From: an uncultured bacterium
Lineage (GTDB): Bacteria; Patescibacteriota; Minisyncoccia; Phycocordibacterales; UBA2100
DNA: 42,899 bases
Assembly: GCA_903854215.1 (NCBI GenBank)
Contig: CAINVT010000008.1
Location: forward strand, 1-42,899
Direction of reading: 5' to 3'
Below are positions 8,570 through 15,543 of the stretch, piece by piece; the first letter of the stretch is position 1, and each line of letters begins with the position of its first letter. The position numbers and the translations under genes are program-made. The notes under the pieces were generated by a model, which worked only from the letters and a program-made list of their open reading frames with translations, made no database searches and was not told the DNA's origin.

Positions 8570-9871
8570 ATGGAAAATTTCAAAATACCTTCGTTCGTAC
8601 GCATCCTCATCGGGGGAGTCGTTGTCCTTATGCTGGGAGGGCTTGCCGGCTGGTATTTCTATCTGCATTCACAAGGAACTGCGATCAACACGGTCAACGC
8701 CGGCAGAAACCTCGGTACCGTGGCACCGTCATTCGGATCCCCCACGGGCAGTACCCAGGCCAATCAAGCGATCGCCGTGCAGTCATTCGACGCCAACGGG
8801 CAATCATCTCCAGCGGCTTCGTCTTCCTCTCCGCTTTGGAAAATCGATCAAGCACCTGTTGCCGGAATGGGATTCGTCGATACGGCAACTGATGAATATA
8901 TCTACTATATTGAACGTGCCAATGGGTATGTCTTTAGCGCACGGCCGAGTGAGCGCGTGATCGAACGACTCACCAACACCCTCACGCCAAAAATATATGA
9001 GGCGCAATTCGCCGATGACGGCAGTTTTATCGAACGATCGATCGATAGCGGGGGGAGTATAACTACATTTCTCGGCATGCTCTCGACGTCAACCCCCTCG
9101 ACAACATCGGCGCAAGCTGCTTCGATAACCACAACGAACACTACCAATTCCACCCTATTCGATGCCGTTGCGGGTGTCTTTCTTGAGCCAAATATTCAGT
9201 CAATAGCCATCGATCATCTGACGCGTGCGATCTTTTATCTCGTCAAGGATCCGCATGGCGGTGTTGATGGAATCTCGATGCAATGGAACGGCACCAAAAA
9301 ACAACAGGTATTCTCATCGCTCGTCGGCAGTTGGAATCCAATGATCATGGATGATGGTACGATCACGCTTCTTGAAAGCCCGTCCGACAATATGCCGGGA
9401 TATGCATACACATTAAAATCAGGTGGTGTACTTACTCCATTAGTGCGTAATGTGCCCGGACTTACCATTTTACCCAAAACCGCTTCACCGCTTCTTTTGT
9501 ACGGTTCAACATCAGGTACCGGCCTCGCACTGTTTGGAATGTTAACCGGCACGTCGCAAACAATTTCACTCGCGACCATTGCCGACAAATGTGTCTGGCT
9601 TCCCGGCAGCAGTGAGATCGCCTATTGTGCGGTCCCAAACGGTACGATACAGGCAGGCTTCCTTGATAACTGGTACCGGGGGATAGTGCACACGACCGAT
9701 GATTGGTGGAAGATAGACCTTTCGACCGGCTCGACACAGCGCATCTATTCGCCGAGCGCCGATAACGTCTCGTTCGATGTTGAAGATCCGACGATCGATG
9801 CAAGTGGTAACTACATTGCCTTCAAGAACGCAACCGACCAATCGCTTTGGGTCTTACATGTGGCACAATAG
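8570..9871 (+). CDS. Membrane-anchored extracytoplasmic protein of the T4SS-like operon, beta-propeller-like
   Basis: 433 residues from ATG 8570, 4 bp after the previous stop; upstream in-frame starts would sit inside that gene. One N-terminal membrane anchor (about residues 10-32) and a Ser/Thr/Ala/Gln linker are followed by about 330 residues of beta-rich sequence. Repeated short blades such as YIYYIERANGYVFS and GNYIAFKNATDQSLWVL suggest a propeller or WD-like fold. It probably faces outward and works with the neighbouring pilin and Ig-like protein. Function unknown. Confidence 0.6.
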   Translation: MENFKIPSFVRILIGGVVVLMLGGLAGWYFYLHSQGTAINTVNAGRNLGTVAPSFGSPTGSTQANQAIAVQSFDANGQSSPAASSSSPLWKIDQAPVAGMGFVDTATDEYIYYIERANGYVFSARPSERVIERLTNTLTPKIYEAQFADDGSFIERSIDSGGSITTFLGMLSTSTPSTTSAQAASITTTNTTNSTLFDAVAGVFLEPNIQSIAIDHLTRAIFYLVKDPHGGVDGISMQWNGTKKQQVFSSLVGSWNPMIMDDGTITLLESPSDNMPGYAYTLKSGGVLTPLVRNVPGLTILPKTASPLLLYGSTSGTGLALFGMLTGTSQTISLATIADKCVWLPGSSEIAYCAVPNGTIQAGFLDNWYRGIVHTTDDWWKIDLSTGSTQRIYSPSADNVSFDVEDPTIDASGNYIAFKNATDQSLWVLHVAQ

Positions 9872-9908
9872 TAAAGATATGCTTCACACTGATATAAAAA
9901 TTATTTTA

Positions 9909-10412
9909 ATGAAAGCAGTACGAGCATTTCTTTTTTCTTTTGTATGTATTCTGATACTGTCTTCTTCAGTTGCATATGCCGACACCTCAGCAAATGGCTC
10001 GTATGGTCCGAGCTATGATTGCAATGGAGGACTTAATGGAACTACTAGTTTTGTCCCGCTTGCTTGTTATTCTCAATCACCGCAGTTCACGACCGCGTTT
10101 AACTCAAGTTCTCTTCCAGAGTATATAAATAACGTCTTTAAGATCATCCTCAGTGTTGGTGCGATCATGGCGGTACTACGCATCGCCTACGGTGGTTTTA
10201 TGTATATGGGCAGCGCCGATATGTGGGGGAATGAGAAAGCAGCAAAGGAGATCATCCAAGACGCGCTCATCGGACTCCTCCTTCTCTTTGCGATCTATCT
10301 GATTCTCTATCAGATCAATCCGAACTTACTTAATTTGAATGTAACGAATGATATTAAGTCGGTGTCGCCGTCTACGAATACTACTAACGGTGGAGCAAGC
10401 GGTAGTTACTGA
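9909..10412 (+). CDS. T4SS pilin-like (VirB2/TrbC-type) membrane protein
   Basis: 167 residues from ATG 9909, chosen because MKAVRAFLFSFVCILILSSS starts a normal signal peptide; ATG 9879 (10 residues longer) is also possible. After cleavage near VAYA there is a Cys-containing 50-residue segment. Two hydrophobic helices follow (NNVFKIILSVGAIMAVLRIAYGG and DALIGLLLLFAIYLILYQI), joined by a short polar loop containing MWGNEKAAKEII. This two-helix pilin layout is common in CPR type IV systems. It closes the operon and is probably the structural pilin subunit. Confidence 0.75.
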   Translation: MKAVRAFLFSFVCILILSSSVAYADTSANGSYGPSYDCNGGLNGTTSFVPLACYSQSPQFTTAFNSSSLPEYINNVFKIILSVGAIMAVLRIAYGGFMYMGSADMWGNEKAAKEIIQDALIGLLLLFAIYLILYQINPNLLNLNVTNDIKSVSPSTNTTNGGASGSY

Positions 10413-10454
10413 TTATATTTTGGTACTGCGAAATAATACTGTGCTTGGCGTTTC

Positions 10455-10949
10455 CTATTGATTAGAATACTTGATCACCACGCGACGATTTCGTCCCTCT
10501 CCTTGTGATTCTGTTTTGATATTCGGTGCATCCTGCAGAGTCGTGTGTATGATGAGTCGTTCGTAAGGTGACATCGGTGTGAGCTCGACATCGTATTCAA
10601 AGCTTCGCGCGCGCTCGGCCATCATGATTGCCTTGGTCTGCAAATCGCGGATTTGTTTGGCACGATGATCATTCACATCGATCAGGAACATGTGGCGGTC
10701 GTGATGATCATGGCTATCCGGCGATACCGATACTTCATGCGGCGGCAATTGCTTCTCAAAAATCTTTTTTACCAACAGATCGAGTGCATGAATCGTGTCG
10801 ATATGATGCCCCAATGGAGTACGATCACCGTCCGGTGTTTCAATCGAATAGATGACTTGACCGACAAGCTCAGAACGGCTGATCTTGGTGTACGGTATCT
10901 TGGTCGCATCAAGTAGGCCTTTGAGGATGTTTTCAACATCGGGTTCCAT
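10455..10949 (-). CDS. khpB: R3H-domain RNA-binding protein KhpB/Jag-like
   Basis: 164 residues from ATG 10949. A GTG at 10958 would be 3 codons longer, but a TATAGT -10 box ends 7 bp before the ATG and fits a leaderless transcript. A KH-like segment occupies roughly 45-105. The C-terminal R3H domain contains LTPMSPYERLIIHTTLQD and SQGEGRNRRVVI, the classic R3H pattern. The N-terminal Jag domain is short. KhpB partners with KhpA in Gram-positive bacteria to bind RNA and affect cell-wall synthesis. It lies next to yidC, the conserved rpmH-rnpA-yidC-jag order. Confidence 0.85.
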   Translation of the reverse strand: MEPDVENILKGLLDATKIPYTKISRSELVGQVIYSIETPDGDRTPLGHHIDTIHALDLLVKKIFEKQLPPHEVSVSPDSHDHHDRHMFLIDVNDHRAKQIRDLQTKAIMMAERARSFEYDVELTPMSPYERLIIHTTLQDAPNIKTESQGEGRNRRVVIKYSNQ

Positions 10950-10956
10950 GCTCGGC

Positions 10957-10962
10957 ACTATA
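10957..10962 (-). promoter_or_regulatory. -10 box of khpB, leaderless spacing
   Basis: TATAGT on the - strand ends 7 bp upstream of ATG 10949. No clear -35 and no correctly placed SD for the ATG. Confidence 0.5.
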
Positions 10963-10970
10963 CCTCAAAT

Positions 10971-11083
10971 AGCTTTCTGCTTCCAGCGGTCGGATAGCTT
11001 TCGGGTTTCAGCTGTCAGCTTTCAGAGAAAATACGCTCCAAAATCCGTGCTGAAAGCTGAAACCTGACAGCTGAAAGCTACTT
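10971..11083. repeat. Element C: facing AGCNNTC heptamer arms between yidC and khpB
   Basis: The left arm (10971-11025) has 7-bp units AGCTTTC, TGCTTCC, AGCGGTC, then after a 4-bp slip AGCTTTC, GGGTTTC, AGCTGTC and AGCTTTC. The right arm (11049-11083) has GCTGAAA, GCTGAAA, CCTGACA, GCTGAAA and GCTACTT. About 23 bp separate them. The yidC TAG stop (complement of 11078-11080) lies in the right arm. This is a third unit family with the same architecture as elements A and B. Confidence 0.82.
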
Positions 11084-11809
11084 CACATCTCCCCCGAATC
11101 GGCGTCCTGCCGCATATTCCTGCAAAATCATAAATGTATTACTGGTCACCCAGTACAAGGGTGCCGCGGCAACGACCGAGTAGGCGATCACTGCAATGAC
11201 AGCGGGAAGGACGAACCGAGCCTGTACATCCATGCTTTTTGCCATATCTTCAGAAAATGAGGCTTCCGTTGCTGTCTTCACACCGCGCGGCCCCATCGAG
11301 AGTCGTGTGTAAGCGAACTGTGTGACACCTGCGAGAAGCGCGAGCACGATGCTGTGGCTCGCCATATTCTGAATACCGAGGAATACCATGTTGGTGGCCG
11401 ATGGCACGTGAACGAATGAATAGAGACGTGCTGCATCTATCGCAGGCAATCCGCCGCGTGAAAAGACCCAGTAGAGACCGATAAGGATCGGGAATTGAAT
11501 GAGCACGAGCAGAACGCTTGAAAATGGATGAATGTTACGTTCTTTATAGAGAGCAAAAATCGCCTTACTCTCGCCCTGCTTGTCGTTTTTGTATTGTTCG
11601 CGAAGCTTCGCCACATCCGGCGCCACTTTTTTCATATCGAGTTGCGCCTGTACCGCACGGCGAGAAAGGGGATAGACGATGACACGCACAACGATCGTGA
11701 GGAGAATGACCGCAATTCCTACATCGTGCGTCGGGATGATACCGACAAAATAGACGAGGCCGTTGTAAAGCGGGTTGTAAATGATGGTATTGAATAGTGT
11801 GCCGATCAT
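11078..11809 (-). CDS. yidC: Membrane protein insertase YidC/OxaI
   Basis: 243 residues, the short Gram-positive/CPR form without the large periplasmic domain. It contains the five-helix core: the first helix runs into PLYNGLVYFVG, then VGIAVILLTIVVRVIVYPLS with the conserved arginine in the membrane groove. A charged cytoplasmic hairpin KKVAPDVAKLREQYKND and LIQFPILIGLYWVF follow. YidC inserts and folds membrane proteins alone or with SecYEG. The gene follows rnpA in the same direction. A TACAAT -10 box lies 8 bp before the ATG. Its 3' end runs into repeat element C. Confidence 0.95.
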   Translation of the reverse strand: MIGTLFNTIIYNPLYNGLVYFVGIIPTHDVGIAVILLTIVVRVIVYPLSRRAVQAQLDMKKVAPDVAKLREQYKNDKQGESKAIFALYKERNIHPFSSVLLVLIQFPILIGLYWVFSRGGLPAIDAARLYSFVHVPSATNMVFLGIQNMASHSIVLALLAGVTQFAYTRLSMGPRGVKTATEASFSEDMAKSMDVQARFVLPAVIAVIAYSVVAAAPLYWVTSNTFMILQEYAAGRRFGGDVK

Positions 11810-11817
11810 AGAGGTGT

Positions 11818-11823
11818 ATTGTA
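11818..11823 (-). promoter_or_regulatory. -10 box of yidC
   Basis: TACAAT on the - strand, 8 bp before ATG 11809, in the short rnpA-yidC gap. Confidence 0.4.
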
Positions 11824-11847
11824 GCCCGCAAATGAATTACCCGAAAG

Positions 11848-12189
11848 CTACTTGATGCGTGCAAGAAGTGCTTTTACATCGGTTTCGATCGTTTGGTAGG
11901 AAGCTTTCTTTGCCTCCTTCTTCGCATATAATATCAGATTCAAGGAAGAGAATGCTTCGCTCAGCAGTGTACGAGCTACCTCCCGACTTAAGCGCCGAAT
12001 CCGATTGCGATCTACCGCTCGCACAGCGACCTTTTTCGATACGACACAGGCGAATTTTGGCTTATTTACGGCATTTTTATCCTTATTTCGTGAGACAACA
12101 AGCGTAAAAAGCGCCCCATATACACGATTAGGTCGTGATGAGGCGACTTCTGAGAAATCAGCACGTGAAAGGCGCTGTTTTGAGGGCAT
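11848..12189 (-). CDS. rnpA: Ribonuclease P protein component
   Basis: 113 residues, normal for RnpA. It starts MPSKQRLSRADFSEV and contains the conserved core KFACVVSKKVAVRAVDRNRIRRLSRE, whose RNRIRR motif binds the P RNA. With the RNA subunit it removes 5' leaders from pre-tRNAs. Its ATG follows the rpmH stop directly with 0 bp between, so translation is probably coupled. The P RNA gene is not in the window. Confidence 0.95.
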   Translation of the reverse strand: MPSKQRLSRADFSEVASSRPNRVYGALFTLVVSRNKDKNAVNKPKFACVVSKKVAVRAVDRNRIRRLSREVARTLLSEAFSSLNLILYAKKEAKKASYQTIETDVKALLARIK

Positions 12190-12324
12190 TTAAGCAGAGA
12201 GGACCTTGCGGCCTTTTTGGCGACGGCGGCGCAACATAGCGGCGCCCGTCCGGGTAGCACTTCGTTTCAAGAACCCATGGGTTCTTGATCGCTTACGCTG
12301 CTTCGGCTGATACGTTCGTTTCAT
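12190..12324 (-). CDS. rpmH: 50S ribosomal protein L34
   Basis: 44 residues: [20 protein letters not shown] then [20 protein letters not shown], textbook L34. ATG 12324 is set by homology, although the frame stays open further upstream. It is first in the rpmH-rnpA-yidC-khpB cluster beside oriC. A TATAGT -10 box 7 bp upstream implies a leaderless mRNA. A perfect 20-bp palindrome centred on CCATGG (12268-12287) lies within the conserved THGF region, so it may be coincidental. Confidence 0.96.
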   Translation of the reverse strand: MKRTYQPKQRKRSRTHGFLKRSATRTGAAMLRRRRQKGRKVLSA

Positions 12325-12331
12325 ACGCGCC

Positions 12332-12337
12332 ACTATA
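12332..12337 (-). promoter_or_regulatory. -10 box of the rpmH operon, leaderless spacing
   Basis: TATAGT on the - strand, 7 bp before ATG 12324; no SD in between. Confidence 0.55.
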
Positions 12338-12372
12338 CCCTGTATTTTCTCAACTTTCAACCCAAACCACCG

Positions 12373-12489
12373 GGGAGGCGGCAAGGGGCAGCTGTTCTGG
12401 GGTGTCTCGCAGGCTGTCGAGCCGAGGGGCAGCGCTCCGCGACCACGCGGAGACAGCGACCCCAGAACAGCTGCCCCTTGCCGCCTCCC
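12373..12489. repeat. Long perfect inverted repeat (31-bp arms) upstream of dnaA
   Basis: Arms 12373-12403 and 12459-12489 are exact reverse complements over 31 bp, with a 55-bp loop that can pair further (GTCTC with GAGAC). The arms are GC-rich and can form a very stable hairpin in DNA or RNA. It lies in the rpmH/dnaA divergent gap beside the DnaA boxes. There is no T-run, so it is not a simple terminator. Confidence 0.9.
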
Positions 12490-12493
12490 ATAC

Positions 12494-12513
12494 TTATCCA
12501 CACCTTATCCACA
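12494..12513 (+). promoter_or_regulatory. Two perfect tandem DnaA boxes
   Basis: TTATCCACA occurs at 12494-12502 and 12505-12513 in direct repeat, 11 bp apart (one helical turn), between rpmH and dnaA. Confidence 0.85.
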
Positions 12514-12567
12514 CCATCAAAAAAGAAAGCATGAAAATCATGTGCTTCCGCATTCATTCACGACGCG

Positions 12568-12573
12568 TATAAT
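12568..12573 (+). promoter_or_regulatory. -10 box of dnaA
   Basis: A perfect TATAAT 62 bp before ATG 12636. No convincing -35. Unlike most genes here it implies a real 5' leader of about 55 nt. Confidence 0.4.
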
Positions 12574-12635
12574 GACGGTGCGCGAAATAAAAATCTTTCA
12601 ATTTCGAACACCATCACACCATTTTTTTATTTTCC

Positions 12636-14018
12636 ATGATAAATTCCGTTGAAAATGAGCGTATGTCGAACAGGGAATTGTGGCAGAACACACTGGTCCA
12701 AATAGAATTGGGAACATCAGAGACAAGCTTTCGCACGTGGTTTAGGAATACCGATATCGTGAATCGTGACGCAAACACCGTACAGATCGCGGTACCGTCA
12801 AAGATTGTGAAGGAGTGGCTGATGGAAAAGCATCACAAACTGATCCTCTCCACCTTGCGCACAATCGACAATACGATACGAAATGTCGAATACAGTGTTC
12901 ATCGAGCGCCGGTGGTACCGGCTGAACACAAAGCATCTCGTGCTGCCGCATCGCCCGAAAACGCCTCATTTGATCTCCAATCACTCTATATCGACAAGCG
13001 TGACAACCTCAATCCGCGCTACACCTTCGATACCTTCGTCGTGGGACCGTTCAATCAGCTCGCACATGCCGCAGCAAAGGCCGTTTTGGACCACCCCGGG
13101 GCAACCTATAACCCGCTTTTCATCTACGGCTCGACCGGGCACGGCAAAACACATCTCATTCAAGCGATCGGTAATCACTTCAAAAAGAACCACACGAGCA
13201 AGAAGGTGCTCTATGTGACGAGTGAAAAGTTCGCTGTTGATTACATCAACTCCGTGCGCGCGGGGAACGCCAACAATTTCAAGAACCAGTATCGTCAGTA
13301 CGATGTCCTCATCATGGATGATGTCCAATTCATCGCAAATACCGAGAAAACACAAGAAGAACTGTTCCATCTCTTCAACGCGTTACGTGACAACAACAAA
13401 CAGATCGTCTTTTCTTCTGATAAGCATCCGATGCTTTTGCCGGGCTTCGAAGATCGTCTTAAGGGACGATTCGCCGGCGGTATGATCGCCGAAATCCCCG
13501 AGCCTGATATCGAATCACGCACCGCTATCATCAAAGCGAAGCTCGAAAGCCATGGTTTTTCAATACCGGAGGACATTATCAAGTTCATCGCGGAGAGCGT
13601 ACGCGGCAATATCCGCGAACTTGAGGGGGTGTTGAATATGATCGTATGCAAGTCGCAACTCAAAGGTAAGACGATTTCACAAGCTGACGTACGCACACTC
13701 ATCAAGCACAATCTCAAACCGAACAGGGGTGTCTCGATCGAGGAGGTAGTACACCGTATCGCCGGTTACTATGATATTCCCGAAAAGAGCATCTATGAGA
13801 AGACTCGTAAGAAGGAGGTAGTGAGGCCTCGCCAGATCATCATGTATATCCTACGTGAGGAATTTAATGTCTCATTTCCATCAATAGGGGAGAAGCTTGG
13901 CGGTCGCGACCATACGACCGTCATTCACTCCTGTGAAAAGATCAAACAAGAGATCAAAACAGACAGTTCCCTCGAAATTGAGATCGACCACCTGCGTGCA
14001 CTTATACACGCATCATAA
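12636..14018 (+). CDS. dnaA: Chromosomal replication initiator DnaA
   Basis: 460 residues from ATG 12636. An internal ATG at 12663 (MSNRELWQNTL) matches the usual DnaA N-terminus and is a credible alternative; neither has an SD. Domain I occupies about 10-95 and a short linker follows. The AAA+ ATPase has Walker A GSTGHGKT near 166-173 and Walker B VLIMDDVQF near 223-231. Domain IV ends with the DNA-binding signature GGRDHTTVIHSCEKI. It binds DnaA boxes and melts oriC. Boxes lie on both sides of the gene, so autoregulation is likely. Confidence 0.97.
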   Translation: MINSVENERMSNRELWQNTLVQIELGTSETSFRTWFRNTDIVNRDANTVQIAVPSKIVKEWLMEKHHKLILSTLRTIDNTIRNVEYSVHRAPVVPAEHKASRAAASPENASFDLQSLYIDKRDNLNPRYTFDTFVVGPFNQLAHAAAKAVLDHPGATYNPLFIYGSTGHGKTHLIQAIGNHFKKNHTSKKVLYVTSEKFAVDYINSVRAGNANNFKNQYRQYDVLIMDDVQFIANTEKTQEELFHLFNALRDNNKQIVFSSDKHPMLLPGFEDRLKGRFAGGMIAEIPEPDIESRTAIIKAKLESHGFSIPEDIIKFIAESVRGNIRELEGVLNMIVCKSQLKGKTISQADVRTLIKHNLKPNRGVSIEEVVHRIAGYYDIPEKSIYEKTRKKEVVRPRQIIMYILREEFNVSFPSIGEKLGGRDHTTVIHSCEKIKQEIKTDSSLEIEIDHLRALIHAS

Positions 14019-14020
14019 CG

Positions 14021-14029
14021 TGTGGATAA
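14021..14029 (-). promoter_or_regulatory. DnaA box after dnaA
   Basis: TGTGGATAA, the exact complement of TTATCCACA, 2 bp after the dnaA stop. Confidence 0.7.
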
Positions 14030-14230
14030 CCTGCGTATATGAATGGTATAACAATAGGAAAAGAAAGTGGTCAGGTGCATAACTTCTCGGGTGTCCGAGT
14101 TATCAACTTTTCATCCGCTTCTTGTCCGAAACTTTTCAACAGGTGCGGTGAGCGAAATTATCCATTATTTTCAATATATAAATCACTTATCCCCACTGTC
14201 CACACCCCTAATAGTAATAATAGTTTTTAA

Positions 14231-14236
14231 TAAAAT
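14231..14236 (+). promoter_or_regulatory. -10 box of dnaN, leaderless spacing
   Basis: TAAAAT 6 bp before ATG 14243, in AT-rich sequence; moderate specificity. Confidence 0.35.
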
Positions 14237-14242
14237 ATTGGT

Positions 14243-15358
14243 ATGAAGATAGGAACAACAAAGGAACGGCTGCTCAACGCGATACTTCTTGCAGAACGTA
14301 TCGTAGGAAAGAAGGAGTCACTCCCGGTACTTTCCTGTATTCTCATTGAGGCGAATGACAGGGAGGTGACATTGTCAGCGACTAATCTTGAAGCAGGTGT
14401 CGACATCCGACTTCCTGCAGAAGTTGAGGAGTCGGGCGTTGTTGCGGTGAGTGCCCATGTGCTCGCCCAGACGATCCGCTCTATTAGTGGCGACAAGATT
14501 CAGTTGAAAACTGAAGACAGCAACCTCCTCATCGAATCTCGCGGCACGAAGACGCTTATCAAGGCGGTTCCGCATAATGAGTTTCCGGCACTTTCTACCA
14601 GTGTTGAAACAAAAGGAATCGTCGTATCACGTGAGAATCTCCTTCGCGGCATTCAATCAGTATCATATGCGGCATCGCCTTCAATGATCCGTCCTGAGCT
14701 TGGAAGTATATTTATATCTCTCAGTACCTCCGGTATGATTACGGCCGCCACAGACTCATTTAGGCTTGCTGAGAAGGTACTGTCGAACACCGCGATAAAA
14801 GAAGATCAGGATATTCTCATTCCCCTCAAACATGCACTTGAACTCACTCATGTGCTCGAAACGATCGATAGTGAGACAGTGACACTTCAGCTCGACGAAT
14901 CACAGATCGCTGTATTGAGTGATGGTATAAAAATCGGCCATGTGCGCTATGTATCACGTGTTGTCGACGGACAGTTTCCGAATTACAAAGAGATCATTCC
15001 GAAGAGTTTTACCACCGAAGCGACGGTCTTGAAGAATGATTTTGCCGAAATGTTGCGCAAAGCAAGGATTTTTTCCGGCAACGATCAACACGTCGGTCTG
15101 CATATTTACCCGAACCGAAAGATTTTTTCGGCAACAGCACAAAGTAACGATGTGGGGGAGATGTCCGATTCTGTCGATGCAGCGCTCACCGGTGACGACA
15201 TCGACATCAATTTCCATATCGGCTACCTCAATGACTGTTTCACCTCGATCCAATCCGATTCGATCATCCTCGGCTTCTCCGGCCCGGCGCGCCCCGTCGT
15301 CATCCGTGGTGTGTCTGATGCAAACTTTACCTATTTGGTAATGCCGTTGAATAGGTAG
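14243..15358 (+). CDS. dnaN: DNA polymerase III beta subunit (sliding clamp)
   Basis: 371 residues, the usual clamp length. It begins MKIGTTKERLLNAILLAERI and contains LPVLSCILIEANDREVTLSA, which matches clamp domain 1. VSRVVDGQFPNYKEIIPK in the middle and the C-terminal FTYLVMPLN tail are both conserved in DnaN. It forms the ring that tethers DNA polymerase III to DNA. It follows dnaA in the standard order. There is no SD, and a TAAAAT box lies 6 bp before the ATG. Confidence 0.97.
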   Translation: MKIGTTKERLLNAILLAERIVGKKESLPVLSCILIEANDREVTLSATNLEAGVDIRLPAEVEESGVVAVSAHVLAQTIRSISGDKIQLKTEDSNLLIESRGTKTLIKAVPHNEFPALSTSVETKGIVVSRENLLRGIQSVSYAASPSMIRPELGSIFISLSTSGMITAATDSFRLAEKVLSNTAIKEDQDILIPLKHALELTHVLETIDSETVTLQLDESQIAVLSDGIKIGHVRYVSRVVDGQFPNYKEIIPKSFTTEATVLKNDFAEMLRKARIFSGNDQHVGLHIYPNRKIFSATAQSNDVGEMSDSVDAALTGDDIDINFHIGYLNDCFTSIQSDSIILGFSGPARPVVIRGVSDANFTYLVMPLNR

Positions 15359-15363
15359 ATGGT

Positions 15364-15543
15364 ATGAGTGACATACTCGGAAGCGGAAAAATACGAATCC
15401 GATTTAGCATTCTCTGGTACGATCTGTGGATCGGAATCTTTTATGACCGCGTGAACAAAACAGTCTATTTTTGTCCGTTACCGACGTGCGTCTTCAAAAT
15501 TTGGAGAGATAATCAAGAAAGCAATCAACCTATTGAATCGTGA
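15364..15543 (+). CDS. Small conserved-looking hypothetical protein (59 aa)
   Basis: A 59-codon ORF starting 5 bp after the dnaN stop. It reads MSDILGSGKIRIRFSILWYD and continues with LWIGIFYDRVNKTVYFCPLP and CVFKIW. The aromatic-rich WYDLWIG...YDR...VYFCPLP pattern does not look random and resembles short unannotated proteins I associate with CPR genomes, though I cannot confirm this. Its 3' end overlaps the convergent penicillin-binding-protein gene by 14 bp. It is probably cotranscribed with dnaN. Function unknown; there is no obvious transmembrane helix. Confidence 0.6.
   Translation: MSDILGSGKIRIRFSILWYDLWIGIFYDRVNKTVYFCPLPTCVFKIWRDNQESNQPIES

Larger units (their letters stand above)
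12490..12635. other. Candidate replication origin (oriC) upstream of dnaA
   Basis: Two tandem consensus DnaA boxes are followed by an AT-rich stretch (12584-12635) that could serve as the unwinding element, all next to dnaA. Further boxes lie in the dnaA-dnaN gap, so the origin may be split on both sides of dnaA. Inferred from motif content and position; GC-skew was not computed. Confidence 0.55.
14019..14242. other. dnaA-dnaN intergenic region with further DnaA-box-like sites and AT-rich stretch
   Basis: 224 bp without a gene. It contains one perfect box (14021-14029), the one-mismatch site TTATCCCCA (14187-14195) and a weaker TTATCCATT (14158-14166). A strongly AT-rich run precedes dnaN (14205-14240). 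It may be part of a bipartite origin. Confidence 0.5.

Noticed and set aside
12268-12287. 20-bp palindrome in rpmH as an inserted element
   Set aside because: It encodes the conserved THGF region of L34, so it is native sequence.
12285-12572. ORFs across the 31-bp inverted repeat
   Set aside because: They are produced by GC-rich palindromic sequence in both directions and cover DnaA boxes; no protein-like pattern.
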